64,000 bases of DNA from Streptomyces sp. S.PB5 (GCF_030403745.1 NZ_JAQMWP010000009.1:186001-250000), one strand, 5' to 3'; positions 26,115 to 35,699 are shown, counted from the first letter of the stretch. A program made the numbers and translations. Notes: generated from the letters alone by a model not told the origin.

Positions 26115-28307
26115 GTGGCCGGCGACAAGCAAGCGGAGACGACGGTGCCCGCCGAGGCACGGGAGAAGCACGCGAAGCTCGCTGAGCAGATCGAGGAGCA
26201 CCGCTTCCGGTACTACGTGAAGGACGCTCCGGTCATCAGCGACGCGGAGTTCGACAAGCTCCTGCGGTCTCTCGAGGCGCTGGAGGAGGAGTACAGCGAG
26301 CTGCGGACGCCGGACTCGCCGACCCAGAAGGTCGCGGGGGCGTACGAGACGGAGTTCACCTCGGTCGAGCACCGCTCCCGCATGCTCTCCCTGGACAACG
26401 CCTTCAGTGACGAGGAGTTGGCGGCCTGGGCCGAGCGCGTCGCCAAGGACGTCGGCACCTCCGACTACCACCTCCTGTGCGAGCTGAAGGTCGACGGCCT
26501 CGCCGTCAACCTCACCTACGAGCACGGCCGCCTCGTCCGCGCGGCGACCCGCGGCGACGGCCGCACCGGCGAGGACATCACGCCCAACGTCCGCACCATC
26601 GCCGAGATCCCGGACCGGCTCACCGGTGACAGGGTCCCCGACCTCGTGGAGATCCGCGGCGAGGTCTACTTCCCGATGGAGAAGTTCGAGGAGCTCAACG
26701 CCCGCCTGGTCGAGGCCGGCGACAAGCCCTTCGCCAACCCGCGCAACGCGGCGGCCGGTTCGCTGCGCCAGAAGGACCCGCGCGTCACCGCCACCCGCCC
26801 CCTCCACATGGTCGTCCACGGCATCGGCGCCCTGGAGGGCTTCGACGGCCTGACCCGTCTCTCCCAGGCCTACGACCTCCTCAAGGAGTGGGGCCTGCCC
26901 ACCGCCAAGCACAACAAGGTGGTCGACGGGCTCGACGGCGTACGGGAGTTCATCGCGTACTTCGGCGAGAACCGGCACTCGGTGGAGCACGAGATCGACG
27001 GCGCGGTCGTCAAGCTCGACGAGATCCCCCTCCAGGGCCGCCTCGGCTCCACCTCCCGCGCCCCGCGCTGGGCGATCGCATACAAATACGCGCCCGAAGA
27101 GGTCAACACCAAGCTCATCAACATCCGCGTGGGCGTGGGCCGCACGGGCCGCGTCACGCCCTACGCCCAGGTCGAACCGGTCACCGTCGCCGGCTCCGAG
27201 GTCGAGTTCGCGACCCTGCACAACCAGGACGTCGTCAAGGCCAAGGGCGTCCTCATCGGCGACACTGTGGTGCTGCGCAAGGCCGGTGACGTGATCCCCG
27301 AGATCCTCGGACCGGTCGTCGACCTGCGCGACGGCAGCGAGCGCGAGTTCGTGATGCCGGCCGAGTGCCCCGAGTGCGGCACGGCCCTGCGGCCCATGAA
27401 GGAGGGCGACGTCGACCTGCGCTGCCCCAACGCCCAGAGCTGCCCGGCCCAGTTGCGCGAGCGCCTGTTCTACCTCGCGGGCCGCAAGTCGCTCGACATC
27501 GAGCACTTCGGGTACGTCGCCGCGGCCGCGCTCACCAAGCCGCTGGAGCCCGCCGATCCACCGCTGACCGACGAGGGCGACCTCTTCGACCTCACCATCG
27601 AGCAGCTGCTGCCCATCAAGGCGTACGTCCTCGACCAGGACAGCGGTCTGCCCAAGCGCGACCCGAAGACCGGCGAGGAGAAGATCGCCACGGTCTTCGC
27701 CAACCAGCAGGGCGAGCCGAAGAAGAACGCGGTCGCGATGCTGGAGAACATCGCGGCGGCCAAGGAGCGGCCGCTCGCCCGCGTCCTCACCGGGCTGTCG
27801 ATCCGGCATGTCGGGCCGGTCGCGGCCGAGGCGCTGGCTCGTGAGTTCCGCTCGATCGAGCGCATCGAGCAGGCGACGGAAGAGGAGCTGGCGGGCACCG
27901 ACGGGGTCGGCGGGATCATCGCGAAGTCGCTCAAGGAGTGGTTCGCCGAGGAGTGGCACCAGGAGATCCTCCGCAAGTGGCGGGCCGCGGGCGTCCGTAT
28001 GGAGGAGGAGGGCTCCGGCGAGGACGAGGGCCCCCGCCCCCTCGAAGGCCTGACCGTCGTGGTCACCGGCACGCTGGAGCGGTTCACCCGCGACGGAGCC
28101 AAGGAGGCTTTGCAAACTCTGGGCGCGAAAGTGACCGGTTCTGTTTCGAAGAAGACGTCTTTCGTCGTTGTAGGCGACAATCCTGGTTCGAAGTACGACA
28201 AGGCGATGCAGCTGAAGGTGCCGGTTCTGAACGAGGACGGCTTCGACGTCCTGCTGGAACAGGGCCCGGAGGCAGCCGCCGAAGTCGCACTTCCCACCGA
28301 GGAGTAG
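26115..28307 (+). CDS. ligA: NAD-dependent DNA ligase
   Basis: LigA joins nicks during replication and repair using NAD+. The 730-residue protein has the adenylation motif KVDG at residues 125-128, an EIRGEVYFP strand, and an OB fold (PRWAIAYKYAPEE). A four-cysteine zinc finger (CPECGTAL...CPNAQSCPAQ), helix-hairpin-helix repeats and a C-terminal BRCT domain (GLTVVVTGTLERFTRD) follow. GTG 26115 follows GGGAGGA. It is close to the MetE-like gene and ends 281 bp before the GGDEF-EAL gene. Confidence 0.98.
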   Translation: MAGDKQAETTVPAEAREKHAKLAEQIEEHRFRYYVKDAPVISDAEFDKLLRSLEALEEEYSELRTPDSPTQKVAGAYETEFTSVEHRSRMLSLDNAFSDEELAAWAERVAKDVGTSDYHLLCELKVDGLAVNLTYEHGRLVRAATRGDGRTGEDITPNVRTIAEIPDRLTGDRVPDLVEIRGEVYFPMEKFEELNARLVEAGDKPFANPRNAAAGSLRQKDPRVTATRPLHMVVHGIGALEGFDGLTRLSQAYDLLKEWGLPTAKHNKVVDGLDGVREFIAYFGENRHSVEHEIDGAVVKLDEIPLQGRLGSTSRAPRWAIAYKYAPEEVNTKLINIRVGVGRTGRVTPYAQVEPVTVAGSEVEFATLHNQDVVKAKGVLIGDTVVLRKAGDVIPEILGPVVDLRDGSEREFVMPAECPECGTALRPMKEGDVDLRCPNAQSCPAQLRERLFYLAGRKSLDIEHFGYVAAAALTKPLEPADPPLTDEGDLFDLTIEQLLPIKAYVLDQDSGLPKRDPKTGEEKIATVFANQQGEPKKNAVAMLENIAAAKERPLARVLTGLSIRHVGPVAAEALAREFRSIERIEQATEEELAGTDGVGGIIAKSLKEWFAEEWHQEILRKWRAAGVRMEEEGSGEDEGPRPLEGLTVVVTGTLERFTRDGAKEALQTLGAKVTGSVSKKTSFVVVGDNPGSKYDKAMQLKVPVLNEDGFDVLLEQGPEAAAEVALPTEE

Positions 28308-28588
28308 GCAAGGAGCAGGACGGAGTAGCGGTTGAAGGCCACCCGATCGGCGCATACCAGATGCATACGGGTGGCCGGGGCGCATTCGGGCAACCGTCGA
28401 CGACCGCTGCCCGTGGAAGCCTTCTGCGGCCTACTGTTGAGATGTGCGCCTGCCGTGCCCAGCTGCGGTTGGGGCATCCCCTTGCTCCTCGAGAGCAGGG
28501 GGAAGGGCTTTCCAACGCGGCGCCGTAGAGGGTTTGTCGGGCAACGGGCCGCGTGGCGTGGGCACCGCCGGCTGTGAGAGGGACGGGA
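28308..28588. promoter_or_regulatory. Upstream region of the RmdB-like gene
   Basis: No gene is supported in these 281 bp. A hairpin (CCCCTTGCTC / GAGCAGGGG, about 28478-28503) lies 90 bp before the RmdB-like start. The region probably carries that gene's promoter and leader. I could not place promoter hexamers with confidence. Confidence 0.4.
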
Positions 28589-30835
28589 ATGGAACCGACC
28601 GAGAGCGCCGCCCCTGACTCACGGCTGCGCCGGATGACGGGCGCCCTTCGGGGGAGCCGGTGGACGACGCGGTCGTCCGCGAACCGTCCGGGCGAGGCGG
28701 GGCGCGTCGGCGGACTCTACACCGCGGTGGACGACCCTACCGCCGTACAACTCGCCGCCCAGCACACTTCCGGGCTGCCGGGAGCCGGGCCCGAACGTCA
28801 TCTGTCCTGGCCCGCGCTGCCCACGGCGGTCGTCGCGGCCGCCGGGTTCGTGCTCGGCGCCGGCTTCTACCGGGCCTTCACCGGCAGCCACGCGCTCTTC
28901 CCGTCCGGCACCGTCGGCTGGTCGCTCGCCGTGCTGACCGGCGTCATCGTCGGCCATCTGGTCGCGCTCGGCCGCGCCCGCTGGTGGGGCGGCACCGGCT
29001 CCGGCGCCGCCCTCACCCTCGCCGTGCTGATGCTGTACGGCTGGGTGCCGGCCGGCATGGTCAGCCTCACCGTCGTCGTGCTGGTCGGGATAGCCAGGCG
29101 GAACCGCTGGCGACAGGGGGTGCTGCACGGCGCGGTGGACATCCTCGGCATCGGCGCCGGCGCCCTGGTGCTCGCCGTGTTCGGCCGCGTCCCGTCCGTC
29201 GAGACCCCCTGGAACCCGGACACCTGGACCGTCTACACCGCCCCCCAGGTACTCCTCGTGGCCGCCGCCTACCTCGTGGTCACCCGCACGCTCCTGTGGT
29301 ATCTGCACGCCCCGCGCACCGGCGGCCTGCCCACGGTCGCCCGCACCGCCCTCCTGAGACAGGGCCTGGTCGCGGTCGCGCTGCTCGGCATCGCCCCGCT
29401 GGTCTGCGTCGTCGCGGTCGCCAAGCCGGTGCTGCTGCCACTGTTCGCCATCCCGCTCATCGCCCTCGACTCCACCCTGTGGATAGCCCGGGCCCGGGCG
29501 GAGGAGCAGCTGCGCGATCCGCTGACCGGGCTGCCCAACCGCCAGTGGCTCCTCGAACGCATCTGGACCGCCCTGGACGACGCCGAGCGCATCGGCGCCC
29601 GGTCCGCCCTGATGCTCATCGACCTCGACCGCTTCCGGTCGGTCAACGACACCCTGGGCCACCTGGCCGGTGACCGGCTGCTCCTGCAGATAGCCGACCG
29701 GCTGCAGCGGGCCCTGCCGCGCGGGGCGGAGGCCGCACGGCTCGGCGGGGACGAGTTCGCCGTCTTACTGCCCGTCGCCGACTCCACGACGTCCGCGACC
29801 CGCGTCGCCCGCAACCTCGTCGCGGCCCTGAGCTCCCCCCTCGACCTCGACGGCCTCACCCTGGTCCTGGAGGCCAGCGCCGGAGTCGCCGTCTTCCCCG
29901 ACCACGCGCTCGACGCGGAGGGGCTGCTGCGGCGGGCGGACGTGGCGATGTACCAGGCGAAGCGGGACCGTACGGGCGTGGAGGTGTACGAGTCCAAGCG
30001 GGACTCCAACACTCCGGACCGCCTCGGCCTGCTGGGCGACCTGCGGCGCGCGCTCGACGCGCACGAGGTCGAGCTGCACTACCAGCCCAAGGTCCGCTTC
30101 GACGGACAGGTGGCGGGCCTCGAGGCCCTGGTCCGCTGGGTGCATCCCGAGCGCGGGAAGGTGCCGCCGGACGAGTTCATCGCCATCGCCGAGTCCTCCG
30201 GGCTGATGCCGCACCTCACGGAGTACGTCCTCGACACCGCGCTCGGCCAGGTCGCCGTGTGGCGCGCTCAGGGCCTGCACGTCCCGGTCGCGGTCAATGT
30301 CTCCCCCCGTGACGTCCACACCCCGGGTTTCGCGGGCTCGGTGGCCGCCCGGCTGGCCCGCCACGGCGTCCCCGCGGGCTCGCTCCAGCTGGAGATAACG
30401 GAACACGTGCTCCTGGAGGACCCGCAGCGCGCCGCCGACACCCTCGCCGGTCTGACGGGGCACGGCGTGAAGATGTCCCTCGACGACTTCGGCACCGGCT
30501 ACTCCTCCCTCGTCCACCTCCGCAGCCTTCCCGTCAGCGAACTGAAGATCGACCGCTCGTTCGTGGCGCGCCTTGCGGTGGACGCCGAGGACGCCGAGAT
30601 CGTGCGCTGCACGGTCGATCTGGCCCATTCGCTCGGCCTCCTGGTGGTCGCCGAGGGCGTGGAGGACGACGAGACCTGGGAGCGGCTTCGCGACCTGGGC
30701 TGCGACGCGGTGCAGGGCTGGCTGGTCGCGGCGGCGATGCCGGCCGAGGAGACGACGGCGTGGCTGCGGGCGCGGGGTTCACGGGGCTGGCAGCGGCCGC
30801 GGGCGGCGCTGCCGGCAGCTGCGGCCGACGAGTAG
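28589..30835 (+). CDS. rmdB: Membrane GGDEF-EAL c-di-GMP protein, RmdB-like phosphodiesterase
   Basis: The 748-residue protein has a membrane region of about six spans (roughly residues 70-300), a GGDEF domain with intact GGDEF at 386-390, and an EAL domain with EALVRW from residue 512. All EAL catalytic motifs are present: NVS, EITE, DDFGTG, LKID and AEGVE. By layout and position it matches S. coelicolor RmdB, a c-di-GMP phosphodiesterase affecting development (known from the literature as I recall it). The GGDEF inhibitory RxxD is absent. The gene contains a TTA leucine codon at residue 393, the only one found in this window, so translation may depend on bldA tRNA. ATG 28589 has GAGAGGGA upstream. 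Confidence 0.93.
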   Translation: MEPTESAAPDSRLRRMTGALRGSRWTTRSSANRPGEAGRVGGLYTAVDDPTAVQLAAQHTSGLPGAGPERHLSWPALPTAVVAAAGFVLGAGFYRAFTGSHALFPSGTVGWSLAVLTGVIVGHLVALGRARWWGGTGSGAALTLAVLMLYGWVPAGMVSLTVVVLVGIARRNRWRQGVLHGAVDILGIGAGALVLAVFGRVPSVETPWNPDTWTVYTAPQVLLVAAAYLVVTRTLLWYLHAPRTGGLPTVARTALLRQGLVAVALLGIAPLVCVVAVAKPVLLPLFAIPLIALDSTLWIARARAEEQLRDPLTGLPNRQWLLERIWTALDDAERIGARSALMLIDLDRFRSVNDTLGHLAGDRLLLQIADRLQRALPRGAEAARLGGDEFAVLLPVADSTTSATRVARNLVAALSSPLDLDGLTLVLEASAGVAVFPDHALDAEGLLRRADVAMYQAKRDRTGVEVYESKRDSNTPDRLGLLGDLRRALDAHEVELHYQPKVRFDGQVAGLEALVRWVHPERGKVPPDEFIAIAESSGLMPHLTEYVLDTALGQVAVWRAQGLHVPVAVNVSPRDVHTPGFAGSVAARLARHGVPAGSLQLEITEHVLLEDPQRAADTLAGLTGHGVKMSLDDFGTGYSSLVHLRSLPVSELKIDRSFVARLAVDAEDAEIVRCTVDLAHSLGLLVVAEGVEDDETWERLRDLGCDAVQGWLVAAAMPAEETTAWLRARGSRGWQRPRAALPAAAADE
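29765..29767 (+). promoter_or_regulatory. TTA codon in the RmdB-like gene
   Basis: Codon 393 is TTA and encodes leucine three residues after the GGDEF motif. In Streptomyces TTA is read only by the bldA tRNA, which accumulates late, so this codon may tie phosphodiesterase synthesis to development. Confidence 0.85.
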
Positions 30836-30840
30836 GGCTT

Positions 30841-31032
30841 TTCCTCGCCCCGCCGCCCCTACCCGTCCCATCACTGGGGGCTGCCGCCCCCAGACCCCCG
30901 CTTCGGCCCTGAACGGGCCTCGTCCTCAAACGCCGGACGGGCTGAAAAACCCAGCCCCTCCGGCGTTTGAGGAGCGGGGTCTGGGGCGGAGCCCCAGAAG
31001 GATGGGACGGGTAGGGGCGGCGGGGGCGAGGA
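30841..31032. repeat. Nested palindromic intergenic repeat, copy 2
   Basis: This copy is the most regular of the family. Outer arms (TCGCCCCGCCGCCCCTACC and its complement), CTGGGGGCTGCCGCCCCCAGA, and the arms around CGCCGGACGGGCTGAAAAA nest within each other. It lies between the RmdB-like gene and gatC, which are on the same strand, and ends about 78 bp before gatC. Confidence 0.88.
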
Positions 31033-31109
31033 AACCGCGTCACCGTCACCGGCCCCCGCCCCATAGGATTGGCCCCAAACCACACACACTCACCCCAGAG
31101 GATCGCTGC

Positions 31110-31406
31110 ATGCCTGGCATCACGCGCGAGGAGGTCGCCCACCTCGCCCGGCTGGCGCGTCTGGAGCTGAAGCCCGAAGAGCTCGAGCACTTCGCGGGAC
31201 AGCTGGACGACATCATCGGCGCGGTCGCACGCGTCAGTGAGGTCGCCGACCAAGACGTACCGCCGACCTCGCACCCGCTCCCGCTGACGAACGTCATGCG
31301 GGCGGACGAGGTCCGTCCGTCGCTCACCCCCGAGCAGGCGCTCTCCGGCGCCCCGGCCCAGGAGCAGCAGCGTTTCAAGGTGCCGCAGATCCTGGGGGAG
31401 GACTAA
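31110..31406 (+). CDS. gatC: Asp-tRNA(Asn)/Glu-tRNA(Gln) amidotransferase subunit C
   Basis: GatC is the small stabilising subunit of the GatCAB transamidase, which converts mischarged Glu-tRNA(Gln) or Asp-tRNA(Asn). The 98-residue protein begins MPGITREEVAHLARLARLEL and contains MRADEVRPSLTPEQAL, both typical. ATG 31110 is preceded by AGAGGA. gatA starts 5 bp after the stop, so the two are cotranscribed and probably coupled. Confidence 0.97.
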   Translation: MPGITREEVAHLARLARLELKPEELEHFAGQLDDIIGAVARVSEVADQDVPPTSHPLPLTNVMRADEVRPSLTPEQALSGAPAQEQQRFKVPQILGED

Positions 31407-31411
31407 TCGCC

Positions 31412-32905
31412 ATGACGGACATCATCAAGCTCACCGCCGCCGAGACCGCCGCGAAGATCGCCTCCGGCGAGCTCACCGCGGTCGAGGTCACCGAGGCCCA
31501 CCTGGCCCGTATCGAGGCCGTCGACGAGAAGGTGCACGCCTTCCTGCACGTCGACCGCGAGGGCGCGCTGGCCCAGGCCCGTGCCGTCGACGAGAAGCGG
31601 GAGCGCGGCGAGAAGCTCGGCCCGCTGGCCGGTGTGCCGCTCGCGCTGAAGGACATCTTCACCACCGAGGGCATCCCGACGACCGTCGGCTCGAAGATCC
31701 TCGAAGGCTGGATCCCGCCGTACGACGCGACCCTCACCAAGCGCCTCAAGGCCGCCGACGTCGTCATCCTCGGCAAGACCAACATGGACGAGTTCGCCAT
31801 GGGGTCGTCGACGGAGAACAGCGCTTACGGCCCCACCGGCAACCCGTGGGACCTCACCCGCATCCCCGGCGGCTCCGGCGGCGGTTCCTCCGCCGCGCTC
31901 GCCGCGCACATGGCGCCCCTCGCCATCGGCACCGACACCGGCGGTTCGATCCGCCAGCCGGCCGCCGTCACCGGCACGGTCGGCGTCAAGCCGACGTACG
32001 GCGCGGTCTCCCGCTACGGCATGGTGGCGTTCTCGTCCTCCCTCGACCAGGGCGGCCCCTGCGCCCGTACGGTCCTGGACGCGGCGCTCCTGCACGAGGT
32101 CATCGCCGGGCACGACCCGCTGGACTCCACGTCCATCGACGCGCCCGTCCCGCCGGTCGTCGAGGCCGCCCGCAACGGCAGCGTCGCCGGGATGCGCGTC
32201 GGCGTCGTGAAGCAGTTCCGCGGCGAGGGCTACCAGGCCGGTGTCATCCAGCGGTTCGACGAGTCCGTCGCGCTGCTGAAGGACCTCGGCGCCGAGATCG
32301 TCGAGCTGGACTGCCCGTCCTTCGACCTCGCCCTGTCGGCGTACTACCTGATCGCGCCCTCCGAGTGCTCCTCCAACCTCGCCCGCTTCGACGGCCTGCG
32401 CTACGGCCTGCGTACCGGCGACGACGGCACCCACTCGGCCGAAGAGGTCACCTCCCTCACCCGTGAGGCGGGCTTCGGCCCCGAGGTGAAGCGCCGCATC
32501 ATGCTCGGCACGTACGCGCTCAGCTCCGGCTACTACGACGCGTACTACGGCAGCGCCCAGAAGGTCCGTACGCTCATCACGCGCGACTTCGAGAAGGCGT
32601 TCGAGCAGGTCGACGTCATCGTGTCGCCGACCACGCCCACCACCGCCTTCCCGATCGGCGAGCGCGCCGACGACCCGATGGCGATGTACCTGGCGGACCT
32701 CTGCACCATCCCGACCAACCTCGCGGGCAACGCGGCCATGTCACTCCCGTGCGGTCTGGCACCCGAGGACAACCTCCCGGTCGGTCTGCAGATCATCGCC
32801 CCGGCGCTGAAGGACGACCGTCTTTACAAGGTCGGCGCCGCCGTCGAGGCCGCCTTCGTGGAAAAGTGGGGGCACCCGCTTCTCGAGGAGGCACCGTCAC
32901 TGTGA
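31412..32905 (+). CDS. gatA: Asp-tRNA(Asn)/Glu-tRNA(Gln) amidotransferase subunit A
   Basis: GatA is the glutaminase subunit that supplies ammonia to GatB. The 497-residue protein has the amidase signature with catalytic triad K80 (LALKDIF), S155 (GGSGGGSS) and S179 (DTGGSIRQPA). The short spacing to gatC and the 4-nt GTGA overlap with the next small ORF indicate a single operon gatC-gatA-small ORF-gatB. Length and motifs are standard, with no sign of decay. Confidence 0.98.
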   Translation: MTDIIKLTAAETAAKIASGELTAVEVTEAHLARIEAVDEKVHAFLHVDREGALAQARAVDEKRERGEKLGPLAGVPLALKDIFTTEGIPTTVGSKILEGWIPPYDATLTKRLKAADVVILGKTNMDEFAMGSSTENSAYGPTGNPWDLTRIPGGSGGGSSAALAAHMAPLAIGTDTGGSIRQPAAVTGTVGVKPTYGAVSRYGMVAFSSSLDQGGPCARTVLDAALLHEVIAGHDPLDSTSIDAPVPPVVEAARNGSVAGMRVGVVKQFRGEGYQAGVIQRFDESVALLKDLGAEIVELDCPSFDLALSAYYLIAPSECSSNLARFDGLRYGLRTGDDGTHSAEEVTSLTREAGFGPEVKRRIMLGTYALSSGYYDAYYGSAQKVRTLITRDFEKAFEQVDVIVSPTTPTTAFPIGERADDPMAMYLADLCTIPTNLAGNAAMSLPCGLAPEDNLPVGLQIIAPALKDDRLYKVGAAVEAAFVEKWGHPLLEEAPSL

Positions 32906-33141
32906 GCAAGCTGACCAAGGCGAAGGACTTCAAGAAGTCCAAGTCCGGTACGTACCTGTCGATGGCCACCACCGCGTTCGGCGCGTTCGGTGTCGCCAAG
33001 CAGATCAAGAAGGCCCGCACCGAGCAGGACACGCTCCGGCTGATCGACGCCACCGTCTCCGCGGTCGCGATCGTCACCGGCCTCGCCATCCTGTACCGCG
33101 AGCTGAAGCGGCTGGGCGACGACGACGTCCTGCTGGGCTGA
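32902..33141 (+). CDS. Small membrane protein between gatA and gatB
   Basis: This 79-residue protein starts MSKLTKAKDFKKSKSGTYLS (very basic), has one clear hydrophobic segment (about residues 48-63, VSAVAIVTGLAIL), and ends RELKRLGDDDVLLG. Its GTG start overlaps the gatA stop (GTGA), and gatB starts 15 bp after its stop, so it is translated within the gat operon. The family is unnamed as far as I know. A basic amphipathic N-terminus plus a single span suggests membrane association. Confidence 0.82.
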   Translation: MSKLTKAKDFKKSKSGTYLSMATTAFGAFGVAKQIKKARTEQDTLRLIDATVSAVAIVTGLAILYRELKRLGDDDVLLG

Positions 33142-33156
33142 GAGGGAAGTTTCACC

Positions 33157-34671
33157 GTGACCACCACGACCGACCTGGTGTCGTACGAGGACGCACTCGC
33201 GTCGTACGACCCCGTCATGGGCCTTGAGGTCCATGTCGAACTCGGCACCAAGACCAAGATGTTCTGCGGCTGTTCGACCGAGCTCGGTCAGGACGCCAAC
33301 ACGCAGACCTGCCCCGTCTGCCTCGGCCTGCCCGGCGCGCTCCCGGTCGTCAACGCGACCGGAGTCGAGTCGGCGATCAAGATCGGTCTCGCGCTGAACT
33401 GCGAGATCGCCGAGTGGTGCCGTTTCGCCCGGAAGAACTACTTCTATCCGGACATGCCGAAGAACTTCCAGACCTCCCAGTACGACGAGCCGATCGCCTT
33501 CAACGGCTACCTCGACGTACAGCTGGAGGACGGCGAGACCTTCCGTGTGGAGATCGAGCGCGCCCACATGGAGGAGGACACCGGCAAGTCGACCCACGTG
33601 GGCGGCGCGACGGGCCGTATCCACGGCGCCTCGCACTCCCTCCTCGACTACAACCGCGCCGGCATCCCGCTCATCGAGATCGTCACCAAGCCGATCGAGG
33701 GCGCGGGCGAGCGCGCTCCCGAGGTCGCCAAGGCGTACGTCCGTGAGCTGCGCGAGGTCATCAAGGCGCTCGGTGTGTCGGAAGCCCGCATGGAGATGGG
33801 GCAGATGCGCTGCGACGTGAACCTGTCGCTGCGCCCGAACGGCACCGAGAAGTTCGGCACGCGTTCCGAGACGAAGAACGTCAACTCGCTGCGTTCCGTG
33901 GAGCGCGCGGCCCGCTTCGAGATCCAGCGGCACGCGGCCGTCCTGAGCAGCGGCGGGACGATCATCCAGGAGACCCGGCACTTCCACGAGGACACGGGGT
34001 CCACGACCTCCGGTCGTGTGAAGGAAGAGGCCGAGGACTACCGGTACTTCCCGGAGCCCGACCTGGTCCCCGTGGCCCCCTCGCGTGAGTGGGTCGAGGA
34101 GATCCGGGCGGCGCTTCCCGAGCTGCCGCTCGCCCGCCGTACCCGGCTGCTCGCCGAGTGGGGCATCTCCGCCACCGACATGCAGGCGATCCTCAACGCC
34201 GGTGCGCTGGACCCGATCGTCGCCACGATCGACGCCGGTGCCGACGCTGCCTCCGCCCGTAAGTGGTGGATGGGTGAACTCGCTCGCAGCGCCAACGAGT
34301 CGGGCACGTCCCTGGACGAGCTGGCCATCACTCCGGTGCAGGTCGCCCGTGTCTCCGAGCTCGTCTCGAAGGGCGACCTCAACGACAAGCTGGCCCGTCA
34401 GGTCATCGAAGGCGTCCTCGCGGGCGAAGGCACCCCGGACGAGGTCGTCGAGAAGCGCGGTCTGAAGGTCGTCTCCGACGAGGGTGCCCTCGGCACCGCC
34501 GTCGACGAGGCCATCGCCGGCAACCCGGGCATCGCCGACAAGATCCGCTCCGGGAAGGTCGCCGCCGCCGGCGCCCTGGTCGGCGCGGTCATGAAGGCGA
34601 CCCGCGGCCAGGCCGACGCGGCCCGCGTCAAGGAGCTGATCCTGGAGAAGCTGGGCGTCAGCGAGGGCTGA
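33157..34671 (+). CDS. gatB: Asp-tRNA(Asn)/Glu-tRNA(Gln) amidotransferase subunit B
   Basis: GatB activates the misacylated tRNA and transfers ammonia to it. The 504-residue protein has GLEVHVELGTKTKMFCGC with the zinc-binding cysteines, a TCPVCLGLPG second zinc pair, the GatB catalytic core and a C-terminal YqeY-like helical domain (VVSDEGALGTAVDEA). GTG 33157 is preceded by GAGGGAAG. It is the last gene of the gat operon and is followed by an exceptionally strong terminator. Confidence 0.98.
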   Translation: MTTTTDLVSYEDALASYDPVMGLEVHVELGTKTKMFCGCSTELGQDANTQTCPVCLGLPGALPVVNATGVESAIKIGLALNCEIAEWCRFARKNYFYPDMPKNFQTSQYDEPIAFNGYLDVQLEDGETFRVEIERAHMEEDTGKSTHVGGATGRIHGASHSLLDYNRAGIPLIEIVTKPIEGAGERAPEVAKAYVRELREVIKALGVSEARMEMGQMRCDVNLSLRPNGTEKFGTRSETKNVNSLRSVERAARFEIQRHAAVLSSGGTIIQETRHFHEDTGSTTSGRVKEEAEDYRYFPEPDLVPVAPSREWVEEIRAALPELPLARRTRLLAEWGISATDMQAILNAGALDPIVATIDAGADAASARKWWMGELARSANESGTSLDELAITPVQVARVSELVSKGDLNDKLARQVIEGVLAGEGTPDEVVEKRGLKVVSDEGALGTAVDEAIAGNPGIADKIRSGKVAAAGALVGAVMKATRGQADAARVKELILEKLGVSEG

Positions 34672-34682
34672 GCGCACGAAGA

Positions 34683-34726
34683 AGGGGGCCTCATCCGTAC
34701 GAAAACTCGTACGGATGAGGCCCCCT
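34683..34726. terminator. Strong bidirectional terminator after gatB
   Basis: A perfect 20-bp stem with an AAAC loop joins AGGGGGCCTCATCCGTACGA to its complement. It is followed by CCTTCAT and lies between the convergent gatB and methyltransferase genes. Confidence 0.92.
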
Positions 34727-34753
34727 CCTTCATGTCAGCTCCTTCAGGTCAGC

Positions 34754-35560
34754 TCACAGACGGCGGCCCACGACGCGGACGAAGCCCAGTGCCCGGCCCT
34801 CGTCCGCCCGTACCGCCTCGCCGACCCGGCGGGCCATCGTGCGATGGAACTCCTCCGGGCTCTCCTCGGCGATCACGTCGCACCACAGCAGCCAGTCCCG
34901 CCAGCCGTCCGGCTGCCAGTCCGCCGTCTCCACGGCGACGGCGCCGCTGCGGGTCCACTGGCGGCGCCACCAGTCGGCGGAGTGGAAGCACCACCAGTCG
35001 GGCTCCCAGTGCCCCTTGAGGTGCTCGGGCGGCTCGGTGCCGTCCAGTTCCTCCCGCACCGCGGGGACGACGATCCCGATCCGCCCGCCGGGCTTCAACA
35101 GCCGGGTCAGGGTGGGCAGATAGAGATCGTTGGTGCCGAAGTACTGATACGCGTCGACGCTCACGATCGCGTCGAAGCTCGCCTCGGCGAACGGCAGGTC
35201 GTGCGCCTCCGCGTGCACGGGCAGCACGCGGTCGGCGAATCCGGCCTCGGCGATGCGCTGGGCGTTCTCGTCGGGCCTGATCCACAGATCGGCCGCGGTG
35301 ACCTGGGCGTCGTACTCCCGTGCGAGGAAGACCGAGGTCATCGCGCGGCCGCAGCCGAGGTCGAGGACCCGGGCGCCGGGACGCAGACCGTCCAGGCCGA
35401 GCGCGGGGGCCAGCCACTCCAGCAGCCACAGGGCGTTCGGGCCCATCTGGTTCTCGACGACCCAGCGGACGTCGTAGTGGTTGCTGCGCGGATAGCGGGG
35501 GTGGGTCAGCCGCTGGGCGAGGGCCTCATCCGAGATCCTCGGGGTGGTGATGTCCTGCAT
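34754..35560 (-). CDS. SAM-dependent methyltransferase
   Basis: A 268-residue class I methyltransferase. Motif I is VLDLGCGRAMTS, motif II is VTAADLW, then FDAIVSVDAYQYFG and a post-motif RLLKPGGRIGIVVPAV. The long Trp-rich segment WEPDWWCFHSADWWRRQW and an N-terminal region with NHYDVRWVVENQMG suggest binding of an aromatic or hydrophobic acceptor. AAGGAG stands 11 nt before ATG 35560. The acceptor is not known. Confidence 0.92.
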   Translation of the reverse strand: MQDITTPRISDEALAQRLTHPRYPRSNHYDVRWVVENQMGPNALWLLEWLAPALGLDGLRPGARVLDLGCGRAMTSVFLAREYDAQVTAADLWIRPDENAQRIAEAGFADRVLPVHAEAHDLPFAEASFDAIVSVDAYQYFGTNDLYLPTLTRLLKPGGRIGIVVPAVREELDGTEPPEHLKGHWEPDWWCFHSADWWRRQWTRSGAVAVETADWQPDGWRDWLLWCDVIAEESPEEFHRTMARRVGEAVRADEGRALGFVRVVGRRL

Positions 35561-35699
35561 CGGTGAACGGGCTCCTTGAGTCCGGGAAAGCGGAAAGGGA
35601 TACGTCGGAGCTCGGTCGGACGCTCAAACAATGCACCTGCTTCGGCCAGGGGCGCACAGGCCCGGGGATTCTCAGCCGGACACGCTACGCTCGCCCGCC

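Noticed and set aside
25908..28385. Open frame of over 800 codons on the minus strand opposite ligA
   Set aside because: The plus strand carries unmistakable LigA motifs; the minus frame has no family features.
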